NCBI RefSeq assembly: GCF_007860135.1
Contig: NZ_SJPV01000009.1
Span: 1 to 64,000, forward strand
DNA length: 64,000 nt
Direction of reading: 5' to 3'
Source of the DNA: Novipirellula artificiosorum
Lineage (GTDB): Bacteria > Planctomycetota > Planctomycetia > Pirellulales > Pirellulaceae
The position numbers and the translations under genes are program-made. The notes beneath the pieces are model-generated. The model was not told the DNA's origin. It was given only the letters and a program-made list of their open reading frames with translations, and searched no databases. Positions 8,167 through 16,518 of the stretch are shown here, in pieces. Each line of letters begins with the position of its first letter. Position 1 is the stretch's first letter.

Positions 8167-11100
8167 ATGGATGGCTCCCCAAAAACGTGCTGGCGATCGA
8201 CCCGGTATCTATCCGCTGCCTTACTTTTTGCCTTGCTGGGTTTACCCAATGGCATCGCCAGCGGCGACGAAGCCCAGTGGATTTGGTCGACAAACACCAC
8301 CGTCGACACTGCCATTCCGGTGGGTGAAAACTGCTTTTTCCGCAAGCCGATCAACCTGAAAGTTCGGGCACAGGGCCATATCGAAATTGCGGCCGACGAC
8401 GAATATGAGCTTTTCGTTAACGGTCGACGAATCGGAGAAGGGAAATCGTCTCGTCAAATGGATGAGTACGAGATTACCGATCAATTGGAGGTTGGCCGCA
8501 ATGTGGTTGCGATTCGCGTTGCCAACACGCATGGCGCTCAATCGGCATTGGCGGCTCGTGTTTCAGTGCTGCCCGAGGGCTCCGATCAGTGGTACACGTT
8601 CAGTACCGACCCGTCGTGGAAGACCAGCAGCGAAGAGGATTCGATGTGGGAAACGACGCTCTACAACGATCGGCTTTGGGGAACCGCTTCGTCGTTCGGC
8701 AAGCTCGGTGACACGTCGCCTTGGGATCACGACGAGGACGTTGAAGTTGCCGCCCAAACCGATCAGCGCGAGCGGTTCCAGATACAACGCGGTTTCGGTG
8801 TGCAACGCGTTCTGAAGGACGAAGAAGTTGGCTCGGTGATCGCGATGACGTTCAACGAATTCGGCCACTTGATTGTTTCGAAAGAAAACGGCCCGCTGCT
8901 GCTTGTGTTTGATCGCGACGAAGATGGTATCCCCGAACAGGTGCGAACGTATTGCGACAAGGTCAAGTCCTGCCAAGGCATTTTGGCGTTGAACGGCGAT
9001 GTCTTCGTCACCGGCGAAGGTCCCGATGGAGTTGCGTTGTACAAATTGACCGATGCCGACCGAAACGGGACGCTGGAAAAGATCAAGACGATCGTTCGGT
9101 TCAAAGGGACAAGCAAAGAGTACGGGCCTCACGGTCTGACGCTTGGACCCGATGGGATGATCTACGTCACGCTCGGCAACCAAGTTCAAGTCTTGGGCAA
9201 GACCGGGGCTGGCGAGACGCTTCGCGACTACTACGAAGGTGACTTACTACAACGATACGAGGACCCAAGTGGTCAATCCGCGGGCGTCAAAGCTCCGGGC
9301 GGAACGATCATCCGTACGACAACCGACGGATCGGTTGTCGAACGAGTCGCGGGGGGACTTCGCAATGCTTACGACATGGTGTTTCATCCCTCGGGCCGTC
9401 TATTTGTCCACGACTCGGATATGGAATCCGACGCCGGCACGCCTTGGTATCGACCGACGGCACTGTTGGATGTGACCGAGGGCGCGGAATTTGGATGGCG
9501 TAGTGGATGGGCGAAATGGCCAGAACACTACATGGATCGATTGCCGAATCTACTCGATACGGGGCGAGCGAGTCCGACAGGGGCCACTTGTTACGAACAC
9601 TATATGTTCCCGGTCCGCTACCAAAACACGATGTTCTTCGCGGATTGGGCCGGCGGACGTATCTTGAATGTGCGGTTGAAAGAACGCAGCGCAGGCTACA
9701 TCGCCGATAGCGAGGTGTTTTTGAAGGGGCAACCCCTGAACGTGACCGACTTGGAAGTCGGACCGGACGGGGCGTTGTACTTTGCGACGGGCGGACGTGG
9801 CACCTCGGGCGGCGTCTATCGAGTCGTTTACAAGGGAGAAATTCCTGATCGCATGAAGAATCTGGGGACGGGTATTGCTGCGGCGGTGCGCCAGCCTCAA
9901 CTGAATTCGGCCTGGACCCGGCAAGCGTTGGCGTCCATCAAGCGAGAACTTGGCAACGAGTGGGCTTCACTCGTCGCTGGCGTTGCCTACAGTGAGGACA
10001 ATCCATCAAACTACCGTGTCCGGGCGCTCGATTTGATGGAATTGTACGGTCCGGTGCCGAGCGAAGAGCTGATCATCGAGCTGAGTCGTGCACCGAGTGA
10101 AGCGGTTCGCGCCCGAGCCGCCACCGCAATGGGGCTGCACCCCGGTAAGCATACCGCACAACGGCTGACGGAACTGTTGGTGGACCCGAGCGCTCAAGTG
10201 CAACGTTCGGCGTGTGAGGCGATGTTGCGCAGCGACAAGCTGCCGGAAACCGTGGATCCCGTTCTCGAGTTGCTGGCGTCCGAAGACAGGACCTTGGCCT
10301 TTGTCGCTCGACGAGTCCTCGAACGAATGCACTTGCACCTTTGGCGTGAAGAGGTGTTGGCGTCCACCGACACGCGGATCGCATTACAAGGGATGTTGGC
10401 GTTGATGAATTCGGATCCGACCGAGGCCAACGCGCTTCGCGTGGTTGCGAAGATCAGCGATATGATGACCGACTTTCTCAGCGATGCGGACTTCGTTGAC
10501 ACGCTGCGTGTGTGTCAGGTGGCACTCGACCGTGGTAAGGTCAAGCCAGAAAAGTTGACGGCGCTGAGAGATCAAATCGCCGAGGAGTTTCCTGCTGGTG
10601 AAAATCGGATGAACCATGAGTTGATCCGCCTAGCCGCCTACTTGCAAGCAAACCAGGTTGCGGATCGGGCGCTTGACTTTATTGAATCCGACGCGCCGTT
10701 GGCGGACCGTTCCCTGGTCGCAATGTGTTTGCAGTTCTTCGCAAACAATTGGAGTGCTGAGCAGCGATTCCGAATCTTAAAGTACTACGAAAACACGGCG
10801 ACCGCGTCGACTCAAGGCTCCCTGTCGATGTACTTGGTTGACGTCACCAAGGATTTCGCGAAGTCGCTTTCGGATGAAGACGTTCACGCGATCTTGGAAC
10901 AAGGCTCGGTTTGGCGAAACGCAGCGCTGGCGGCAATCTACAAATTGCCCCGTCCCGTCGATGCCGAGACGGCCAACCTGCTGATCGAATTGGACAAGAA
11001 ATTGGTTGATGATCCTCAACGTGGCGATGTGGAGCGTCGGCTGCGAACGGGCATCACGGCCATGTTATCGACCTCGAAAGAGCCTGCCTCGGGCGAATAC

Positions 11101-11976
11101 TTGCGGGCGACTTGGCGCAGCGAGCCGGAACGAAGGGCGATCATTGCCATGGCCTTGGCTCAAGCTCCCGAAGGTGACAACTGGGACTACTTGGTCCGTA
11201 GTTTGAACATCTTGGAAGGGGATGCTGCGTCGGAAGTGGTCGGAGCGCTTCAGGGCGTAGCGATCGCAACGGACGACCCGATGGCGATCCGCCAACTCAT
11301 TTTGCTGGGCGTGCGTGCTCAATCGAGTGGGAAGCCGTTTGAGGATGTCGAACAACTTCTTGAGCATTGGACGGGGATGCAACGTCCCGAAGGGGCGAAG
11401 TTGTCCATGGCACCGTGGCAGAAATGGTATGCCAAAACTTACCCAGATCGTCCCGACGCGGTGTTGCCCAAGTCCGACGAATCGCGATGGGATCTGGAGC
11501 AACTGGTTCAGTATCTCGAAGGCGATCGAGGGCGAGTGGGGAATCCCGATCTTGGACACCACGTGTTTGCGAAAGCTCGTTGTGAACAGTGTCACCGCAG
11601 CGGTGTGGATGGTCAATCAGTGGGTCCCGATTTGACATCCATCGCTCGCCACTTCAGCAAACGCGAGATCGTCGAATCCATTCTCTACCCAGGTCACTTG
11701 GTCAACGAGAAGTTTAGCAGCAAGAAGGTGATGATGCTTGATGGCAACACCTACGTCGGCTTGGTGACCACCGAGAGCGACGGTTCGGTGCGGGTCCGTG
11801 ACAGCAGCAATCGCATCGCGCGGGCGGAAGAACGCCAAATTGACCAGATTTTGCCGAGCAGTTCGAGTATCATGCCGAGCGGCTTGTTGGACGATTTGAG
11901 CATGCAAGAGATTAGTGATTTGATGAGCTATCTCGGCGTGGTTCAGCCGGTCGAGGTTGCATCGCGACCCGAGTAG
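8167..11976 (+). CDS. PVC-type membrane-bound dehydrogenase with HEAT repeats and C-terminal cytochrome c domain
   Basis: This 1269-aa secreted protein belongs to the giant Pirellula/Verrucomicrobium dehydrogenase group. The frame is open from 8041, but ATG 8167 is chosen because it gives a signal peptide (YLSAALLFALLGLPNGIASG). A carbohydrate-binding-like beta domain (about 35-190) is followed by a glucose/sorbosone-dehydrogenase-like beta-propeller (about 210-590, e.g. GPHGLTLGPDGMIYVT and GAEFGWRSGW), then helical HEAT-like repeats (about 620-1080), then a heme c site CEQCH (C1139, C1142, H1143) with the downstream GPDLT characteristic of planctomycete cytochromes. It probably oxidises a sugar or alcohol in the periplasm and passes electrons to its own heme. 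Substrate and cofactor are unknown. The U32 gene follows about 70-110 bp downstream. Confidence 0.85.
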   Translation: MDGSPKTCWRSTRYLSAALLFALLGLPNGIASGDEAQWIWSTNTTVDTAIPVGENCFFRKPINLKVRAQGHIEIAADDEYELFVNGRRIGEGKSSRQMDEYEITDQLEVGRNVVAIRVANTHGAQSALAARVSVLPEGSDQWYTFSTDPSWKTSSEEDSMWETTLYNDRLWGTASSFGKLGDTSPWDHDEDVEVAAQTDQRERFQIQRGFGVQRVLKDEEVGSVIAMTFNEFGHLIVSKENGPLLLVFDRDEDGIPEQVRTYCDKVKSCQGILALNGDVFVTGEGPDGVALYKLTDADRNGTLEKIKTIVRFKGTSKEYGPHGLTLGPDGMIYVTLGNQVQVLGKTGAGETLRDYYEGDLLQRYEDPSGQSAGVKAPGGTIIRTTTDGSVVERVAGGLRNAYDMVFHPSGRLFVHDSDMESDAGTPWYRPTALLDVTEGAEFGWRSGWAKWPEHYMDRLPNLLDTGRASPTGATCYEHYMFPVRYQNTMFFADWAGGRILNVRLKERSAGYIADSEVFLKGQPLNVTDLEVGPDGALYFATGGRGTSGGVYRVVYKGEIPDRMKNLGTGIAAAVRQPQLNSAWTRQALASIKRELGNEWASLVAGVAYSEDNPSNYRVRALDLMELYGPVPSEELIIELSRAPSEAVRARAATAMGLHPGKHTAQRLTELLVDPSAQVQRSACEAMLRSDKLPETVDPVLELLASEDRTLAFVARRVLERMHLHLWREEVLASTDTRIALQGMLALMNSDPTEANALRVVAKISDMMTDFLSDADFVDTLRVCQVALDRGKVKPEKLTALRDQIAEEFPAGENRMNHELIRLAAYLQANQVADRALDFIESDAPLADRSLVAMCLQFFANNWSAEQRFRILKYYENTATASTQGSLSMYLVDVTKDFAKSLSDEDVHAILEQGSVWRNAALAAIYKLPRPVDAETANLLIELDKKLVDDPQRGDVERRLRTGITAMLSTSKEPASGEYLRATWRSEPERRAIIAMALAQAPEGDNWDYLVRSLNILEGDAASEVVGALQGVAIATDDPMAIRQLILLGVRAQSSGKPFEDVEQLLEHWTGMQRPEGAKLSMAPWQKWYAKTYPDRPDAVLPKSDESRWDLEQLVQYLEGDRGRVGNPDLGHHVFAKARCEQCHRSGVDGQSVGPDLTSIARHFSKREIVESILYPGHLVNEKFSSKKVMMLDGNTYVGLVTTESDGSVRVRDSSNRIARAEERQIDQILPSSSSIMPSGLLDDLSMQEISDLMSYLGVVQPVEVASRPE

Positions 11977-12044
11977 GGGCGTTGGCGATCGATACAGCAA
12001 ACGCCTGAGAGAGCACATTCCCCTTCCTTCGCCGACCTGCCACA

Positions 12045-13763
12045 ATGGGGGCGGGTCGAGTCCGGTGTCGTGGGAACAGGAAGGTGTCCGGTTTGCTGAA
12101 GTCCGAATTGTTGATGCCGGCGGGTTCGCTGGAAAGACTTAAAGTTGCCGTGCTCTACGGCGCCGATGCGGTCTACTTGGGGACTCCGGATATGAGTCTG
12201 CGGACCAAATCCGATTTTGGGCTCGAAGAGGTCCTCGAGGGCGTTCGTTTTGCACACCAGCACAACGTTCGGGTCTATCTGACGTTGAACCTGTTTGCAC
12301 ACAACAAGGATGTCGAAAAGCTCGATGCGTTTGTGGACACGGTGCGGAAGGTTCAGCCCGATGGATTGATCATCGCGGATCCGGGCGTGTTTCAGTACGT
12401 ACGAGACCGAGCTCCCGAGATCCCTCTACACGTGTCGACGCAGGCGAATGTTTGTTCGTCACTGGGTGTTCGTTTTTGGCACTCGCAAGGTGCCCAGCTT
12501 GTTGTTTTGGCGAGAGAAGTTTCCTTTGAGGAACTCTCGGAGATTCGACAAGATTGCCCCGAAGTCAAGCTCGAGGCGTTCGTTCACGGTGCGATGTGCA
12601 TGACGTATTCGGGGCGATGCTTGCTGTCCAACTTCATGTGCGAGCGTGGGGCGAACCAAGGGAATTGCGCCAACAGTTGTCGTTGGAATTACAAGCTGCA
12701 CCTGAAATTGAAAGACGGAACCATCAAGGATCTGGTGATCGATGATTCGAACCGCGAGATGTTCGAATTCTTGCTCGAAGAAGGGGTTCGACCGGGTGAG
12801 TTGATGCCGATTGTCGAGGATGAGCGAGGTTCCTACATCCTCAATAGCAAAGATCTCTGTCTGCTGCCGAAGTTGGATCAGTATTTGAAGCTAGGCATTG
12901 ATTCGTTGAAGGTCGAAGGACGTAACAAGAGCATGTACTACGTTGCGGTGGTCGCGCGCGCCTATCGGATGGCGATCGATGCGTGGCAGCGAGATCCCGA
13001 CCATTGGAGTCCCGATCCCTTCATGGCGGAATTGGAACGCGTCCCCAGTCGCGGATACACCTTGGCGTTCCATCACGGCCGGCTCACGAATCTCGCACAC
13101 GGCTATCAACACACCGGGCAAGTCGCGGATGCGGAGTTCGCGGGATACGTCGTGGACCAACAAGAGGATGCGTTGATTATCGATGTCCGCAATCGCTTGG
13201 ATGCAGGCGACGTGTTGGAGTTCGTACCACCCAGGTCGGAAGTGCCGGTTCGATTGCGTTTGTATGCGTTTGAAATTGTCGGGCGCCAGCAAACGCAAGA
13301 GGTCGTCCATGCCGGCCAAGGTTTACGATTGCGGGTCCCGTTGACTCGATTTGATCACGAGGATCGATCGACCCTTCGACAGCGATTGCCGGTGCTTACG
13401 GTCATTCGCAAGGAGAAGCCGCTGACCGAGGCAGAGCACGCGCGAGTGAAGTTGGACCGCGACGCGCGACGATTGGAAGCGGCAGAGCGGACCGATGGGA
13501 AGGATTCCGCCGAGCAAGACCGTTCACGCTACGCGTTGCACCAAATCCAGCTGCGGTCCGCGTTGGCAAAACAGGCGGAACGAGCCGAGCCGAAGTTTAT
13601 TCGGCAGGGAAACCCGGGTTGTTGTGGTAAGGGCTGCAACGGATGCTTGGTGTTTTGGCACGATCCGGCGTATGCCAAGGGGCGAGAGTTGATGCAGCAG
13701 CAAAAGTTCGGCGAGCGTTTAAAGACAAAGGCGATTCGGCTCGGGGATTCGGAGCGGGGCTAG
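12045..13763 (+). CDS. U32-family (peptidase U32 / RNA hydroxylase-like) protein
   Basis: The 572-aa frame begins, after a variable leader, with the U32 signature SELLMPAGSLERLKVAVLYG and GADAVYLG. The family's cysteine-rich block is present (VHGAMCMTYSGRCLLSNFM, then CERGANQGNCANSCRW). Characterised U32 members are not proteases in practice: TrhP is needed for tRNA wobble 5-hydroxyuridine and RlhA for 23S rRNA hydroxycytidine. A later beta domain spans about 370-460, then a charged linker. The last 45 residues carry a second Cys cluster, CCGKGCNGC, which may bind a metal or Fe-S cluster. The start is uncertain: ATG 12045 lacks a ribosome-binding site, while GTG 12084 preceded by AGGAAG is close to where family members normally begin; ATG 12111 would cut the conserved start. 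Which RNA it acts on cannot be told. Confidence 0.85.
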   Translation: MGAGRVRCRGNRKVSGLLKSELLMPAGSLERLKVAVLYGADAVYLGTPDMSLRTKSDFGLEEVLEGVRFAHQHNVRVYLTLNLFAHNKDVEKLDAFVDTVRKVQPDGLIIADPGVFQYVRDRAPEIPLHVSTQANVCSSLGVRFWHSQGAQLVVLAREVSFEELSEIRQDCPEVKLEAFVHGAMCMTYSGRCLLSNFMCERGANQGNCANSCRWNYKLHLKLKDGTIKDLVIDDSNREMFEFLLEEGVRPGELMPIVEDERGSYILNSKDLCLLPKLDQYLKLGIDSLKVEGRNKSMYYVAVVARAYRMAIDAWQRDPDHWSPDPFMAELERVPSRGYTLAFHHGRLTNLAHGYQHTGQVADAEFAGYVVDQQEDALIIDVRNRLDAGDVLEFVPPRSEVPVRLRLYAFEIVGRQQTQEVVHAGQGLRLRVPLTRFDHEDRSTLRQRLPVLTVIRKEKPLTEAEHARVKLDRDARRLEAAERTDGKDSAEQDRSRYALHQIQLRSALAKQAERAEPKFIRQGNPGCCGKGCNGCLVFWHDPAYAKGRELMQQQKFGERLKTKAIRLGDSERG

Positions 13764-13792
13764 TGCGTTGTCCAGATAAAAAATTAGGATGA

Positions 13793-13855
13793 GACCGGAC
13801 GGCTCGCGCCGTTCCGCTACAAGTTTTAGCGGTATTGGGCGCGAGCCCTCCGGTC
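13793..13855. repeat. GC-rich palindrome after the U32 gene
   Basis: Arms 13793-13810 (GACCGGACGGCTCGCGCC) and 13838-13855 pair over 18 bp with one mismatch. Inside the loop CCGCTA and TAGCGG form a second, 6-bp stem. It lies 30 bp after the U32 stop codon. There is no T-run after either arm, so it is not a classical intrinsic terminator; it looks like a REP-type dispersed palindrome, though it may protect the 3' end of the transcript. Confidence 0.7.
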
Positions 13856-14174
13856 CCTCGAACCCTAATGTTTTTGCTCCTCGGACGAATAAGTGGGTGA
13901 AAACCACCGAGAATTTGGCACTCGGGATCGGTGATTTGGAGTGCCTTTGCCGGTGCTCAAACACTCGCTCGGCGCTCCGCGGAAGGGGCTCATCCATACC
14001 ATTTGGCTCTCCCACGCAATGGGTGGGTAGCTTTTTGCCATCTTCATTCCGATCCCCCGGTTTTTTAAGGCATTTCAGGGCAGAAAGAAGGTGTTCAGCG
14101 TCATTCCATCTCGAAGCCCAAAAAGAAACCCCGGAAAGACACGCTCGTTCGACCCTTTCCCAGCGAGAAACTCT

Positions 14175-14474
14175 GGCTCATCCGGCGGAAGCGTGCGCAG
14201 GAGGTTTTCGAGGCATCTCTCCGGTGTCCAATCATTGCTGGTAGCAGCTATTTTCACTTGTTTTATCGTGCAGTTTCCGGGAGAAACGGAGTGGAGCTCT
14301 GCAGAGGTGCAACTTGACAAGGGATATCCCGGTCGACGGTGCGCCAAGGGTGCTACCGGTTCCCTGCGGACGACCGTCCGTCGGGGACTCTTTTCTAAGA
14401 CATCATTGGACACCGGAGCCATACCTCCAAAAAAACCTCGAGTCTGGGTTCCGCGCGCTTCCGTCGGATGAGCC
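14175..14474. repeat. two inverted diverged copies of an unidentified repeat
   Basis: Segment 14175-14241 (starting GGCTCATCCGGCGGAAGCG) and the reverse complement of 14402-14474 (starting GGCTCATCCGACGGAAGCG) align along about 65 bases, ending in the common CTCCGGTGTCCAAT; the second copy has about 11 extra bases in the middle. Conceptual translation of the two copies gives similar peptides (AHPAEA...GGF...SPVSN and AHPTEA...GFF...APVSN), so it may once have been coding or be part of a mobile element. Open frames through this area on both strands are not otherwise protein-like. The 950-bp stretch 13764-14720 holds only this, the palindrome before it and the transposase relic after it. Confidence 0.6.
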
Positions 14475-14537
14475 GAAACTCTCCCCTTCCTGGCCCAGTT
14501 ATCTCTCGGTAGGTTGCTCCGCAGCAGAGCCTGCCTC

Positions 14538-14690
14538 CCGTTTGACTGGGCAATCCTCAATAGGAAGGAGAACAGACATCCAATAGTTTGCAGTGACATG
14601 TGGCAGGCGTACTTGAAAGTGATTGCCAAGAAGGTCCCTCACGCGATTCGTATCCTGGACCGTTTTCACGTCATGCATCGGCAGGCGTGA
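14538..14690 (+). pseudogene. relic of an ISL3-family (IS204/IS1001/IS1165) transposase
   Basis: Reading in the frame of TGC 14589 gives CSDMWQAYLKVIAKK followed by ILDRFHVMHRQ and a stop at 14688-14690. This reproduces the catalytic Asp segment of DDE ISL3 transposases, whose usual form is (C)SDMW.PYL.VI....A..ILDRFHI. Only about 35-50 codons remain of a protein that is normally about 400 aa, and no start codon, N-terminal zinc-finger region, second catalytic Asp or Glu, or terminal inverted repeat was found. It is therefore a dead fragment. It adjoins the inverted repeat pair at 14175-14474, which could be debris of the same insertion. Confidence 0.7.
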
Positions 14691-14720
14691 AGAATCCGGG
14701 CTCGGTGCCAAACTGCTCGT

Positions 14721-15896
14721 TCATTGAGAGGCAATGGGATCAGCGGGCTTTGTATCGCACCGAATCAACAAGGCACCCTCGTCGTGCAATCGCTCGACGT
14801 TCTTTTCGAAGGTTGTGAACCAAGTCATCTTCTGCGCAGTTTGTTGCCACTGGATGTTGGCGACCTGCATGGAGGATTCGACCACAGCAAGGCGATTCTT
14901 GGCTTGTTTGAATGCAGTCAAGGGTTTGGGGCCTGGGCCCGTTAAAAATGCTTGCAGCTTGTTGCGTTCGATGCTCAGCGTGTTCAGATTTCGGCTCAAC
15001 TGGTTGGCTTGTTTGTTCAAATAGAGCTGGCGGCTTTCCAGCCGGCTTAACGAAAACTGTTCCCGGGTCCCGCCGACGGCCTCGCAGGACCATTCCCCGC
15101 TGACGAAGAGCGATTCGGGGTCGTCGCTTTTTTCGAGTTGCAATTCCAACACCATTCCAATCGCTTCATCCAAGGTGATTCGCGTAACTTGATCGAACGA
15201 TAGCTCGCCCGAAGTCGGAAACAACTGGATGGTGCTGGGACCATTCTTGATCGAGTCGACGTAGAATTTTCCGTTTGGGTTCACGTTGGGAACCGGGACA
15301 AGCCATTTGGAGGTTTGCAGACTGATTGCTAACGAAACAAGCTCTCCTGGCGAGTCGGATTCGGAAGACGGCGATTTCGGCTTTGCACCGATAAACGAAT
15401 CAACGTCGAACCGTTCCTGGGCGGGGCGGTTGGCTTCGTTTTGCTGGGGGGGGTGCGCTGCGGTGCTCGAATCGATCCCTTCCGTTTTTTCCACAAAAGG
15501 CTGCGGCGGATCCAAGTTCTTTCCACCCCACAGGGGACGGGTCGGTGTTGCGGGAACCGATGGCGGCGCAAGGGTCACTGCGGGTTGGGTGTTAAGACGG
15601 GAAAGGGCAGGCGGTGAGGCATGAGTCTCGACGGCGGGCGGGAGCGGAACGGCAACCTTTTGAGGCTCCCTGCCAATGTACTTCGCAATCAATTCTGGAT
15701 TCCGATAGATCAGCAGGGCTGGAATCGCCAAAATCAGTGGCGGCAAAGCGACTTGGAGCACCGTCCCAAGTGGGCTTGGTTGGCGTTTTTTCGATGGCTT
15801 TCGCGACTGGACCTGCGCGGGATTGACGAGTGGGGGACTGCTGCTGGGCGGCATGGAATCCGATCTATGAAGTCGATCGACCATCGAATCCGTCAT
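14721..15896 (-). CDS. unknown membrane-anchored protein with coiled-coil C-terminus
   Basis: The 391-aa product is not recognised. Residues about 1-42 are polar and basic (RKPSKKRQPSP), then one transmembrane helix lies at about 44-65 (VALPPLILAIPALLIY), then a long Pro/Ala-rich linker to about residue 200. Residues about 205-285 look like a compact beta domain (LAISLQTSKWLVPVPN...), and about 290-375 are strongly helical and probably coiled coil (LESRQLYLNKQANQLSRNL...). This topology places most of the protein outside the cytoplasm. It is transcribed alone, divergent from the giant envelope gene pair 620 bp away. Translation could begin at any of the Met codons at residues 1, 6 or 15. Codon use matches the neighbours, so it is likely real. 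Confidence 0.7.
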   Translation of the reverse strand: MTDSMVDRLHRSDSMPPSSSPPLVNPAQVQSRKPSKKRQPSPLGTVLQVALPPLILAIPALLIYRNPELIAKYIGREPQKVAVPLPPAVETHASPPALSRLNTQPAVTLAPPSVPATPTRPLWGGKNLDPPQPFVEKTEGIDSSTAAHPPQQNEANRPAQERFDVDSFIGAKPKSPSSESDSPGELVSLAISLQTSKWLVPVPNVNPNGKFYVDSIKNGPSTIQLFPTSGELSFDQVTRITLDEAIGMVLELQLEKSDDPESLFVSGEWSCEAVGGTREQFSLSRLESRQLYLNKQANQLSRNLNTLSIERNKLQAFLTGPGPKPLTAFKQAKNRLAVVESSMQVANIQWQQTAQKMTWFTTFEKNVERLHDEGALLIRCDTKPADPIASQ

Positions 15897-16518
15897 CGCC
15901 TACGAGTGCAAGGAAGGTAGAATCCAAAAAACAAGGTGAGAGAGCGTTCTCTTACTCGCTCACTGCATCCATCCCTAAGAACCTATCCGAAAACGGTCTG
16001 ACCCTCTCTTGGTCTGAGCGTATGGATAGCGATTCCATTGGAAAACAACGAGTTTTTGAGCAATCGAAACGTCGGTCGACAAAGGGTCAGACCCCTTTCC
16101 GGATAGTTTCTAAGCCATGCACTAGATTAGCACCTTGTGATTGCGTTCTCTACCCGCAAAATCGGGTTGGCGTGGCAAGCGGATTCTCAGAGCCGGGCGA
16201 TGGCGCAAGAGCTTGAATCAGGATGTCGGTGGGAAAAGGGGATCCGCCCTGAACGCTTGCGCTCTTCTTTCGGCGTCGGGATCGACCCATCCGATCTTAG
16301 CGATCGTAGTGATTCTGTCTCTTTTTCCTTTGTTTCCACATATTCGTTGACAATTACGCTCTGATCGGCGCGGCAATTCCTTTTGCCGGTTACGGAGCCT
16401 GCGTAGACTGTAGGGTAGGGCGACCTGGATCGGTCGCCGCGCGTCGCTGAATTGGCTCGTCTCGTCTCATCCAACGCGCGTTTAGCGCTCATTTGGCTCC
16501 AAATCCCTGGTTCACATT
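15897..16518. repeat. divergent intergenic region with a GGTCTGACCC inverted repeat
   Basis: No gene is supported in these 620 bases. Segment 15979-16004 (GAACCTATCCGAAAACGGTC and then TGACCC) and segment 16083-16113 (AGGGTCAGACCCCTTTCCGG and then ATAGTTTCTAAG) are imperfect inverted copies about 80 bp apart. GGTCTGACCC/GGGTCAGACC occurs in each arm. The element resembles short dispersed palindromic elements. The rest contains the divergent promoters, not identified. Confidence 0.6.

Noticed and set aside
13789..14629. Frames of 151 codons (plus) and 184 codons (minus) in the 13.8-14.6 kb gap
   Set aside because: They pass through a palindrome and the inverted repeat pair, have no start signals and no domain; their mutual peptide similarity is explained by the repeat.
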